A stretch of DNA of 35,802 bases from contig CAZWYL010000007.1 of the NCBI GenBank assembly GCA_964638225.1, forward strand, positions 1-35,802. Direction: 5' to 3'. Below the pieces are notes generated by a model that was not told where the DNA came from, searched no databases, and saw nothing but the letters and a program-made list of their open reading frames with translations. Source of the DNA: WJKK01 sp964638225 (GTDB lineage Bacteria > Patescibacteriota > WWE3 > UBA101185 > UBA10185). Of this stretch, positions 14,201 through 21,552 are shown piece after piece; within the stretch, counting starts at the first letter, position 1; each line of letters opens with the position of its first letter. Made by a program: the position numbers and the translations under genes.

Positions 14201-14956
14201 ATGTCAAAAGGAAGACCCAGAATTCATAACAAAATAGAAATTATACATGAGGATAGAGGTCTGCTGGTTTTGGATAAGCCTACGGGAATGGTTGTCAACC
14301 GTTCTCAGACTACCAAGGAAAAAACCCTTCAAGATTATCTAGATGATTATTTAGGTCTTGAGTCTTATGACGTTACAGATAAGAGCAGCTCTGGGTCAAA
14401 CTACAAAAAAGTTCCCATTGAAGAGATTTTCCACCGAAGATCGGGACTAGTTCATAGGCTTGATAAAGGCACCTCCGGAGTTATTCTAACAGCGAAGACA
14501 CCCGAAGTTCTTAAGGAGCTTATGCAGCAGTTTAAATCACGCTCGATTGAAAAGGAATATTTTGCCTTGGTTCATGGAAAATTGAAAGACCCCAGGGTAG
14601 AGATTAGAGCTCCTATAGCAAGGAATCCAAGAAGTAGAACCAAATTCGCTGTGGTAGAGGGAGGAAAAGAGGCCGTAACCATTGTAGAGATGGAGAAATT
14701 TAAAGAAAAGTATTCCTTGGTTAAAGTATCGCCTAAGACCGGACGAACGCATCAAATCAGGGTTCATCTGGCCGCTTTAAATCATCCGGTGGTAGGAGAT
14801 TTAAATTATGCATCAAAGGGTACCAGGAAAGAAGACAGAAAGAAATTTGGTCGAATGATGCTCCATGCATATCAAATACAATTTATTCATCCTATGTCAA
14901 GTAAAAAAATGACATCTGTTGCAGATTTGCCGTCGGAATTCAAAGAATACTATTAA
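14201..14956 (+). CDS. RluA-family rRNA/tRNA pseudouridine synthase
   Basis: This 251-residue enzyme isomerises uridine to pseudouridine in structured RNA. The catalytic motif HRLDKGTSGVIL is at 85-96, with Asp88 as nucleophile. IIHEDRGLLVLDKPTGMVV (14-32) and the C-terminal KVSPKTGRTHQIRVHLAALNHPVVGD are further family signatures. There is no N-terminal S4 domain, which RluD usually has, so the exact target (23S rRNA or tRNA) cannot be named. A strong Shine-Dalgarno and the 17-base gap suggest it is translated from the transcript of the LspA-like gene. Confidence 0.92.
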   Translation: MSKGRPRIHNKIEIIHEDRGLLVLDKPTGMVVNRSQTTKEKTLQDYLDDYLGLESYDVTDKSSSGSNYKKVPIEEIFHRRSGLVHRLDKGTSGVILTAKTPEVLKELMQQFKSRSIEKEYFALVHGKLKDPRVEIRAPIARNPRSRTKFAVVEGGKEAVTIVEMEKFKEKYSLVKVSPKTGRTHQIRVHLAALNHPVVGDLNYASKGTRKEDRKKFGRMMLHAYQIQFIHPMSSKKMTSVADLPSEFKEYY

Positions 14957-14972
14957 AACTTTCTTAAACTTC

Positions 14973-14981
14973 TGTTACAAT
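14973..14981 (+). promoter_or_regulatory. Extended -10 of the LCP-like gene, leaderless
   Basis: TGTTACAAT, hexamer 14976-14981, seven bases before the ATG at 14989. Confidence 0.6.
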
Positions 14982-14988
14982 AAAGTTA

Positions 14989-16044
14989 ATGCCCAGAAGA
15001 TCTGCCCACTATAAAAGAAAGTCTCGAAAGAAAAGAATAAAGAGATATTTGAGTATAGGTTCATTGTTTGTTTTCTTCCTACTTTTTCTTAGCTTTTATA
15101 CATTTTATAAGCAGTTTCATCAGAGCTACATTTCAGCTGAATCGTTAACTTCCTCGGAGGATTTTACAAAGAAAGATTTCTATACAATTGCATTAATTTC
15201 AAGCAAGGAAAGTTTTGAAAACACCCCTTTGATTTTAGATACAACTAAGGTATTACTTTTTAGCACAAAGCGGGGGGAGTATAGCGTGTATGAGGTTCCT
15301 GGAGATTTGGAAGTTGATATGCCGGGCAGATTTGGAGTGGAAAGAGTTGATAGATCTTTTGCTCTAGGAATTTTGGAGGCCAATTATAGTAGCGATTCGT
15401 GTGGTGAAGAGTGTTCCAATGCAGGTCTAAACTTTACCGTAAGTAATCTTGAAAATTTAATAGGCGGGAAGGTGGACCGCTTTGTCTTAGTAGAACCTTC
15501 CATGAAAGAATATTCTGAGGAGATATTAATCGGCTCTAATTTAAGGAAGTTTTTTAGCAGAGCTGAAATTAGAAATATTAAGAGTTCCTTGAAAACCAAC
15601 ATGAGCTTTGCTGATTTTTTACATTTTTACTCTTTAACAAGATCATACTCGAAAGAAGATATTTCCTTCAATTCTCTTTCGGAAGTTGATAGGTTTGATG
15701 CTTATGTTAGAGAATTGACTTATGATTCTAAGTTGGCAGAGGAGAAGAAAAGCGTAGCAGTGTTGAATGGAGCTCGAATTCCTGGTTTAGCTTCTTTTGG
15801 TTCTAGGGTAGTAAAGAATAGGGGAGGGTATGTGGTCTCTGTAGATAACACTTCCTCTGTATATGAAGATACATATATTATTACTAATGATAAAGAAAGC
15901 TATACAGTGAAATATCTAGCTGATATGTTTGAAGTTGATGGGATTTTTAACAAGAAGGAACTTCCTGAAGTTGGTGCAGAAGCAGTCATAGATCGAGTTG
16001 ATATTACTTTAATTTTAGGGGTTGACAATTCGTCAAAATATTGA
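14989..16044 (+). CDS. LytR/CpsA/Psr-like envelope protein with LytR_C domain
   Basis: This is a 351-residue protein. A very basic N-terminus (1-19) precedes one membrane helix (about 21-40), so the bulk is outside. Residues 64-170 resemble an LCP catalytic domain: VLLFSTKRGEYSVYEVPGDLEVDMPG sits where LCP proteins have the LLSIPRDT-x-V-x-IPG strand, and NLENLIGGKVDRFVLVEP matches the following tve-x-ll-g-x-v-d-y block. The Arg of SIPRD, which binds the polyprenyl pyrophosphate, is Gly105 here. Residues 254-345 fit a LytR_C domain (SVAVLNGARIPGLAS). LCP enzymes attach glycopolymers to the cell wall; this one may bind without transferring. It ends with UGA. Confidence 0.65.
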   Translation: MPRRSAHYKRKSRKKRIKRYLSIGSLFVFFLLFLSFYTFYKQFHQSYISAESLTSSEDFTKKDFYTIALISSKESFENTPLILDTTKVLLFSTKRGEYSVYEVPGDLEVDMPGRFGVERVDRSFALGILEANYSSDSCGEECSNAGLNFTVSNLENLIGGKVDRFVLVEPSMKEYSEEILIGSNLRKFFSRAEIRNIKSSLKTNMSFADFLHFYSLTRSYSKEDISFNSLSEVDRFDAYVRELTYDSKLAEEKKSVAVLNGARIPGLASFGSRVVKNRGGYVVSVDNTSSVYEDTYIITNDKESYTVKYLADMFEVDGIFNKKELPEVGAEAVIDRVDITLILGVDNSSKY

Positions 16045-16105
16045 ATAATTACAGTATTGCTCTTAGTAAAATTTATACCCCATCTCCAGGCTCAATAAGT
16101 TTTTT

Positions 16106-18973
16106 ATGTCAATTTATGTAATTATAGGCACGGTTGCTATTGGTTCAGGCGCGATTATCGTTTATATTGTTAAGCAGTTAAGTCATAAGAAAGGTGCGGA
16201 ATGCCTGTTGCCCGGAAACGTCGATGTCTTGGAGGTTAAGGTTCCCCGTATTGATGAGTCTCGTCAAGATATTCAAGCCTCTTCTTTAGCTGCCGAAAGC
16301 ATGTTTGCTTCGCTGCACGGTCTTCTGGAAGAGAATGTAGAAGATCAAGAGTATTTTTCTCTGGAGATAATTTCTTGTGGTGATTCCGGTATTCGTTTTT
16401 ATATAGTAGTTCCAAAGAGGATCTCTAAATTTGTAGAAAGCCAAGTTTATGCTCAGTATGCTTCTGCTCAGATTAAGCCGGTTGATGATTATGTAAATAA
16501 ACTTTTTAAACACAGCAATTATTCCATTTCCAGGCTGGAACTTTCCAAAGAGTCCTTTTTTCCCTTAAAATCCTTTAGAGATCTGGAAGTGGATCCTTTA
16601 TCTGGAATTACTTCAGTACTTTCGAATGTTGGTTCAGATGATTTTTTAGGCGTTCAAGTTGTTGTAAAACCCGCTCCCGATATTTGGCAGGATGAAGGCG
16701 CGGCCTATACGGCAGCAATAAGAGAAGGAGTAGATTATGAAAGAAGAGGCATGGGTGATGAAGTAAAATCCATATTCAAGTCCATTCTTTCTGAATTGGG
16801 GAAAATTGTTGTTGAACTGATAACTGGATTTTTTAGCAGTTCTGAAGAAGAAGGCGGGGGTAGCAGCAGAGGTTCTAAAGAGGAAGCAGTCAGGTTATCT
16901 CCAACTCAAGAACTTGAGTTAAAAGCTGTTGAGAATAAGCTTTCCAAGCTAGGTTATTATGTTCAAGTACGTGTAGTTTCTGCCTCGGACGATAACTCTC
17001 TAATGGAAGGAAATATGCGTTCTATCATTGCCTCAATGAAGCAGTTTTATACAACTTCTACAAATAGTTTTAGTTCAGTAACACCTATAGATAGAGCGAC
17101 TGAATTGCAAAAATTCAGAAATCGTTGTTTTGATCCGGATAAAGCCTTTATATTAAATATTGAGGAACTTGCAGCAGTTTACCATTTACCATCATCTGTA
17201 ATTGCTACGCCAAATATGTCTTCTTGGGTTTATTCTAAGAAAGGAGAGCCGCCTGCTGAGCTGCCCACCAAAAATTGTACGTATATTGGAGAGACTATTT
17301 ATAGAGACAAAAAAATGAGATTTGGATTGAAGGATGGGGATGATAGGCTCCGTCATATGTATTTAATAGGGAAGTCCGGTACAGGCAAGTCAACTCTTTT
17401 GGAAACTATGGTTAGCCAGGATATAGAAAAAGGATTTGGAGTAGGTGTTCTAGATCCGCATGGGGAAACCATAGAAAGAGTTATGGAGCACATCCCCGAT
17501 GATCGTATAGAGGATGTTGTAGTTGTGGATCCCTCGGATATGAGTAGTCCTGTGGGAATTAACTTGCTTGAGCTGCATGATCCTTCCCAGAAAAACTTAA
17601 TGGCTTCTGCATTAGTAGCCGCAATCAAGCATCATTTTGATTATTCCTGGGGCCCTAGATTAGAGTATTTGCTCAATTACTCCATTCTTACTCTATTGGA
17701 GGCGCCTAATACAACAATGCTGGGAATTACACGTTTATTAGAAGATCCTAACTATCTAAAATATGTTCTTCATTATGTGGAAGATCCAGTGGTTAAGAAA
17801 TTCTGGGAGACCGAGTACAAAAACATGCGCAGCAACAATAGATTGGTAACAGAGGCTATCGCGCCGATTCAAAACAAGGTCAACAGATTTTTAGCCTCCT
17901 CTACTATAAGAAATATTTTAGGTCAGCAAGAATCCACAATTGATATTTGGGATATTATGAATTCCGGGAAGATTTTATTAATGAATCTCTCCAAGGGTAA
18001 AGTAGGGGAGGACAATGCTAATCTTTTAGGAGCTTTATTAGTTTCAAGGATTCAGTTTATGGCTCTACAGAGGGTCAAGATACCTCCTCAAGAGAGAAGA
18101 CCTTTCTATTTATATGTAGATGAGTTTCAGAACTTTGCAACCGGAAGTTTTGAGTCTATTCTATCTGAGTCTCGAAAATATAAGTTGGGATTATATTTAA
18201 CACATCAATATACTGCCCAGCTTCCTGAAGAACTATTGCAGGCAGTTTTGGGAAATGTGGGTACTATTGCTTCCTTTGCTTTAGGTGCTCCGGACGCTTT
18301 TTCCATGGCAAATGAATTTGCTCCTTTCTTTGATCAAAATGACTTGATTTCCATGGAGCGCTTTCACATCTACATAAAGTTAATGATTGATGGTATGACG
18401 TCAATGCCTTTCTCTGCGAAGATTCTTCTGCCTTGGAAATCCGAAACTGAGATAGTTCCTAAATCAGGTAATGAGGAGGTTATTCAACAAAGAAGTAGAG
18501 AGAAGTTCGGTGTTCCTGTAGAAGAAGTGGTTAGAGAGATAAATAACTGGACTGAGACTCAGTTTGATTTAGGAAGAGCGATTTCAGAACAGCATCGATC
18601 GGGTGAACAAGGAGCTGATTTCAGTTTAGAAGAAGAAAGTACCTCGGAAAGTTCAAGCTCTGGAGAAGTTATTCTACAAGATACTTCGGATATTAAAGCA
18701 GGAGATGAGTACGAAGGTTCTGTAGTTGATTTGGCTGGATTTGGGGCTTTTGTGGAGATTAAGCCTGATGTAACTGGTCTTGTGCATATAAGTGAAGTAT
18801 CTGAAAGTTATGTAAAGCAGATTGAGGATGCTTTAAGTGAAGGCGATAAGGTTAGTGTAAAAGTTTTGGAAGTTGAAGATTCGGGGAAAATAAAACTTTC
18901 TATGAAAGGTTTGAATCCTGATATTGAAGAGAAAGTTGAAGCTGTACAGGATTCAAGTAAGGATGAAGATTAG
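16106..18973 (+). CDS. VirD4/TraG-like type IV coupling ATPase with C-terminal S1 domain
   Basis: This 955-residue protein has one N-terminal membrane helix (about 3-25) and a membrane-proximal region with a low-complexity stretch (about 247-265, rich in Ser, Glu and Gly). The DNA-translocase motor has Walker A GKSGTGKSTLL (about 421-431), DPHGETIERVMEHIP, Walker B FYLYVDEFQNFA (about 669-680) and LTHQYTAQLPEELLQAVLGN. This is the TraG/VirD4/HerA-type layout used to pump DNA or protein through a membrane. An acidic Ser/Glu linker leads to an S1 RNA-binding fold (about 865-935: GDEYEGSVVDLAGFGAFVEI, GLVHISEVSESY, KVLEVEDSGKIKLSMKGL). S1 on a coupling ATPase is unusual. No relaxase or other type IV secretion genes are nearby. 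It ends convergently 17 bases from the TPR gene. Confidence 0.88.
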   Translation: MSIYVIIGTVAIGSGAIIVYIVKQLSHKKGAECLLPGNVDVLEVKVPRIDESRQDIQASSLAAESMFASLHGLLEENVEDQEYFSLEIISCGDSGIRFYIVVPKRISKFVESQVYAQYASAQIKPVDDYVNKLFKHSNYSISRLELSKESFFPLKSFRDLEVDPLSGITSVLSNVGSDDFLGVQVVVKPAPDIWQDEGAAYTAAIREGVDYERRGMGDEVKSIFKSILSELGKIVVELITGFFSSSEEEGGGSSRGSKEEAVRLSPTQELELKAVENKLSKLGYYVQVRVVSASDDNSLMEGNMRSIIASMKQFYTTSTNSFSSVTPIDRATELQKFRNRCFDPDKAFILNIEELAAVYHLPSSVIATPNMSSWVYSKKGEPPAELPTKNCTYIGETIYRDKKMRFGLKDGDDRLRHMYLIGKSGTGKSTLLETMVSQDIEKGFGVGVLDPHGETIERVMEHIPDDRIEDVVVVDPSDMSSPVGINLLELHDPSQKNLMASALVAAIKHHFDYSWGPRLEYLLNYSILTLLEAPNTTMLGITRLLEDPNYLKYVLHYVEDPVVKKFWETEYKNMRSNNRLVTEAIAPIQNKVNRFLASSTIRNILGQQESTIDIWDIMNSGKILLMNLSKGKVGEDNANLLGALLVSRIQFMALQRVKIPPQERRPFYLYVDEFQNFATGSFESILSESRKYKLGLYLTHQYTAQLPEELLQAVLGNVGTIASFALGAPDAFSMANEFAPFFDQNDLISMERFHIYIKLMIDGMTSMPFSAKILLPWKSETEIVPKSGNEEVIQQRSREKFGVPVEEVVREINNWTETQFDLGRAISEQHRSGEQGADFSLEEESTSESSSSGEVILQDTSDIKAGDEYEGSVVDLAGFGAFVEIKPDVTGLVHISEVSESYVKQIEDALSEGDKVSVKVLEVEDSGKIKLSMKGLNPDIEEKVEAVQDSSKDED

Positions 18974-18990
18974 GAAGATACGCAGCTTTT

Positions 18991-19254
18991 CTAAACTTTA
19001 ACTTGTATCTCACTCTTAATTTTTCTCAAGTTTTTTTTGGCAATTCGATTGATTGAGTCCAGCTCCAGAACTTTTTTGAAGGCTTTTTTAGCTTCAGAGT
19101 AATTTTCTAGGTGCATAAATGCTTTGCCTAGGCGAAGGAGAGCTTTTTTATCATTAGGCTGGTTTTTAAGAATTTTCTGGTTTATTTTTTTTGCTTTATT
19201 CCATTCCTTGTCTAAAGCAAATTGTATGGCTCTTCCTTGTAGTGATGAATTCAT
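18991..19254 (-). CDS. Small TPR-repeat protein
   Basis: This 87-residue protein has about two tetratricopeptide repeats: WNKAKKINQKILKNQPNDKKALLRLGKAF and YSEAKKAFKKVLELDSINRIAKKNL show the W/Y, LG-A and A-x-x-P/F spacing. No signal peptide or membrane segment is present. TPRs mediate protein-protein contacts; the partner is unknown. It lies on the minus strand between the ATPase gene and yebC. A TTGACA-16-TATCGT promoter ends nine bases before its ATG. Confidence 0.8.
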   Translation of the reverse strand: MNSSLQGRAIQFALDKEWNKAKKINQKILKNQPNDKKALLRLGKAFMHLENYSEAKKAFKKVLELDSINRIAKKNLRKIKSEIQVKV

Positions 19255-19263
19255 ACAAATAAC

Positions 19264-19291
19264 ACGATATCAAATGGTGGTAATTTGTCAA
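19264..19291 (-). promoter_or_regulatory. Promoter of the TPR gene
   Basis: Consensus TTGACA (19291-19286), a 16-base spacer, TATCGT (19269-19264), then nine bases to the ATG. It is back to back with the yebC promoter (-35 at 19294), so the two may interfere. Confidence 0.5.
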
Positions 19292-19293
19292 CT

Positions 19294-19321
19294 TTGAAAA
19301 AAGAGTTCGTTTTGTTAATAT
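19294..19321 (+). promoter_or_regulatory. Promoter of yebC
   Basis: TTGAAA (19294-19299), a 16-base spacer, then extended TGTTAATAT (hexamer 19316-19321). The ATG is ten bases on. Confidence 0.6.
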
Positions 19322-19331
19322 CTAGTAGCTT

Positions 19332-19868
19332 ATGGCTGGACATAATAAATGGTCAAAAATTAAAAGACAGAAGGCAGCAGAAGATGCTAAGAGAAGCCGT
19401 ATTTTTTCAAAGCTGTCTAAGAAGCTGTCTGTAGCCGCACGAGAGGTTGGGGGAGAGCCTGAGATGAATCCTAAGCTGTCTATGCTTATTGATAAAGCAA
19501 AGGATGCTAACATGCCCAAAGATAATATAGAGAAGGCCATTAAAAAGGGAACAGGGGAGTTGAAGGGGGCTGAGGATTTCGAAGAAGCCGTCTATGAAGG
19601 TTATGCACCCTTTGGGGTTGCATTAGTAGTTAAGACTATTACTGATAATAAGAACAGAACTGTAGCGGAAATTCGTAATATATTGGAAAAAGGGGAGGGG
19701 TCTTTGGGAACTTTGGGATCAGCTTCTTATATATTTGACAAGGAGATGGTTCCATCTTTCGAAGTTCCACTGGATGAGGATCAATACGAGAAGGTGAGTT
19801 TATTGGTTGAAGAGTTAGAAGACCATGATGATGTGGTAGAGGTTTATGCAAATTTTAAAAAAGCTTAG
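19332..19868 (+). CDS. yebC: YebC/PmpR-family protein, shortened
   Basis: This family contains transcriptional regulators and ribosome-associated factors that relieve stalling. The N-terminus is textbook: MAGHNKWSKIKRQKAAEDAKRS, KDANMPKDNIEKAIKKG, then YEGYAPFGVALVV and TDNKNRTVAEIRNIL. At 178 residues it is about 60 shorter than usual. After GSASYIFDKE the sequence jumps to VPSFEVPLDEDQYEKVSLLVEELEDHDDV, the normal C-terminal block, so the alpha/beta insert in between is missing. The frame is clean, so this looks like a natural compact form. The last 23 bases overlap the next gene. Confidence 0.92.
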   Translation: MAGHNKWSKIKRQKAAEDAKRSRIFSKLSKKLSVAAREVGGEPEMNPKLSMLIDKAKDANMPKDNIEKAIKKGTGELKGAEDFEEAVYEGYAPFGVALVVKTITDNKNRTVAEIRNILEKGEGSLGTLGSASYIFDKEMVPSFEVPLDEDQYEKVSLLVEELEDHDDVVEVYANFKKA

Positions 19869-20655
19869 CAACAAAAAGGTTAGGTATATTATTTACTCAT
19901 TGGCGATGATGGGCCTTTTGTTGTGGGTAGATAGATCCTTGAGCACTGTTGGACATGGAGGAACAGCGTTGCTGATACTATTTTCGGTTTGTTTCTTAGG
20001 GGGTTTTTTTACTCAATATCCTTCTATATCTGATTACAAAGGGATGCTCACTTTGATTCCTCCTCTCGGTTTGGCTTTAGGTTCTTATTTTACGCTTCTA
20101 CATTTTCCCAATTTTAGTTTATATTTCAAGCTGCTTGGACTGCTAGTTGTAGGTGTAATGTTCTATCTTATGAGTTTAGTTAATAATATCTTTCTAGTAG
20201 TGGAGGAGAAGGAGGATCTTATTCCTTTGTATAGGGTGGCGGTTACGTGGAGTCAGGTATTGCTTGTAGTTATAGCTATTCCTCTTTATACGGGAGCTTA
20301 TAAGTTAAATTTTAATCCTATTTTACAAACTTTGTTGGCGGTTTTATTTACGTTTTTGTTTACTTTATATTTCTTTTGGTATCTAAGTCTTGATTTGAGA
20401 ACCAGAAGAGTGGATTTTGTGGAAGTTCTAGTTAACTGTCTTTTTTCGTTGTTCCTTGTAGGTGCAACTAATCTGGCTCTTTCTTTTATTCCAACGGTTT
20501 CTTTTTTAAGAGCTCTATTTTCCGCGTCTATATTTCTTTTTGCCCTTAATTATCTGGATGGTTACATGAAGAACAGAATTACTTTAAAATTAATTTATCA
20601 ACAGGCCCTGATTTCAATAATTTCTTTATTTATTGTTTTAGGTTTTTCCCCTTAA
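19846..20655 (+). CDS. Unknown multi-pass membrane protein
   Basis: I do not recognise this 269-residue protein. It has about eight hydrophobic segments spread over the whole length (for example YIIYSLAMMGLLLW, GGTALLILFSVCFLGGFF, LLGLLVVGVMFYLMSLV, TLLAVLFTFLFTLYFFWYLS and the C-terminal ALISIISLFIVLGF) with short polar loops. No catalytic or transport motif stands out. The start overlaps the yebC end by 23 bases in another frame, and no promoter is seen, so it is probably co-translated with yebC. About 900 bases without a gene follow. Confidence 0.7.
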   Translation: MQILKKLSNKKVRYIIYSLAMMGLLLWVDRSLSTVGHGGTALLILFSVCFLGGFFTQYPSISDYKGMLTLIPPLGLALGSYFTLLHFPNFSLYFKLLGLLVVGVMFYLMSLVNNIFLVVEEKEDLIPLYRVAVTWSQVLLVVIAIPLYTGAYKLNFNPILQTLLAVLFTFLFTLYFFWYLSLDLRTRRVDFVEVLVNCLFSLFLVGATNLALSFIPTVSFLRALFSASIFLFALNYLDGYMKNRITLKLIYQQALISIISLFIVLGFSP

Positions 20656-20849
20656 TAATAGTCTATTTCAAGAGCAGCGTTTGAAAATAGGGAAGTGGGT
20701 AGGGGGAATTTTCTCTAACTAATATCCTATAGTTATACATAGTGTAGCAACCCATAGTATGGAATGCTAGGAACGAGCTAGAGTAGGGTAGGGGGTTTGT
20801 CATAGTTTGTTGAAGTAAGGTTGTCATACTTTTGGGATTATAAATTCTT

Positions 20850-20858
20850 TGTGGATAA
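20850..20858 (-). promoter_or_regulatory. DnaA-box-like 9-mer
   Basis: TGTGGATAA on the plus strand equals TTATCCACA on the minus strand, a perfect match to the classical DnaA box. A single 9-mer in AT-rich DNA can arise by chance. Confidence 0.35.
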
Positions 20859-21010
20859 ATGAAAAAGAAGAATAATTTTTCATTAATATTTAATTCATAA
20901 GATACGTTAATAAATAGTCACTTAATTAATTTAAATAAGTTATAAAAGAATAAAAAGAAGAGAATTAATTTTTAAAAAGGGTTACCGTCCTTCCCCGGTC
21001 ATTTGTGCTG

Positions 21011-21081
21011 ATCTAATATTTAGATTCCTTAACTGTCAGTCTTTTCACAGTTCCAATGTCGTTAAACATACATTATACGAC
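21011..21081 (+). repeat. Cluster of three inverted repeats
   Basis: ATCTAA-tat-TTAGAT (21011-21025), AACTGT with ACAGTT (21031-21036 and 21047-21052) and GTCGT with ACGAC (21058-21062 and 21077-21081) follow one another within 71 bases of gene-free DNA. They could be protein-binding sites, including a recombinase site, or hairpins of a small RNA. No match to a known dif sequence is evident. Confidence 0.4.
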
Positions 21082-21433
21082 GTCTGATTTATGAAGCGTT
21101 TTGAACTACTTCCACTTCCCTTTTCTTATTTTTCTGCCTAAAATAATTATCTAAAAACTTTTTAAATAATTAAATTAAATAAATAAATTTATTTTTTGTG
21201 TTTAATGCTTCCCTTTTGGTGTTTATTTCTTCTCCTTTTCTCAATCTTTCTTTGCACTTTTTGCGTTTATCTTAAGGGCTTAAATTTCCCTCGAACTGGT
21301 TTTCTCCCCTTATGTAAAAGAATTTCTCTACTCTATCAGCTTTCTACACTTTCTTTCATTTTGGTCTACTGTTGCTTTTTACTTTGATGAAAGTAAGAAC
21401 ACGGTGTTTCCCATCTGCTGGATGTGTCAAACT

Positions 21434-21462
21434 TTGATTAATGTCGGATTTTGCGTTATAAA
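21434..21462 (+). promoter_or_regulatory. Promoter of the xer gene
   Basis: TTGATT (21434-21439), a 17-base spacer, TATAAA (21457-21462). The leader would be about 85 bases, longer than most in this window. Confidence 0.5.
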
Positions 21463-21552
21463 TCTAGTATGCACAAATTAAAAAGTTTACTCCTAAAACA
21501 GTCCCAAAATGGAGGCCCTAGAATTCATTCTAAGACGTTTTTTAGGTAGGTC

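Larger units (their letters stand above)
20656..21552 (+). other. AT-rich gene-free region beside the Xer gene; possible replication-related site
   Basis: About 900 bases hold no credible gene. The left part has a direct repeat GGGTAGGGGG (20698-20707 and 20786-20795) and TTGTCATA twice, 24 bases apart (20797-20804 and 20821-20828). It also has a perfect DnaA-box 9-mer TGTGGATAA (20850-20858) and a near match TTATACATA (20733-20741). A very AT-rich tract runs to about 20970. Three inverted repeats follow at 21011-21081, then another AT-rich tract (about 21135-21195) and a pyrimidine-rich stretch to about 21390. Genes on the left are mostly plus and on the right, past xer, mostly minus. Confidence 0.4.

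Noticed and set aside
21196..21387. A 63-codon hydrophobic plus-strand frame in the gene-free region
   Set aside because: It lies in a pyrimidine-rich stretch that encodes Leu/Phe/Cys by composition; there is no ribosome-binding site, no promoter at the start and no recognisable motif.
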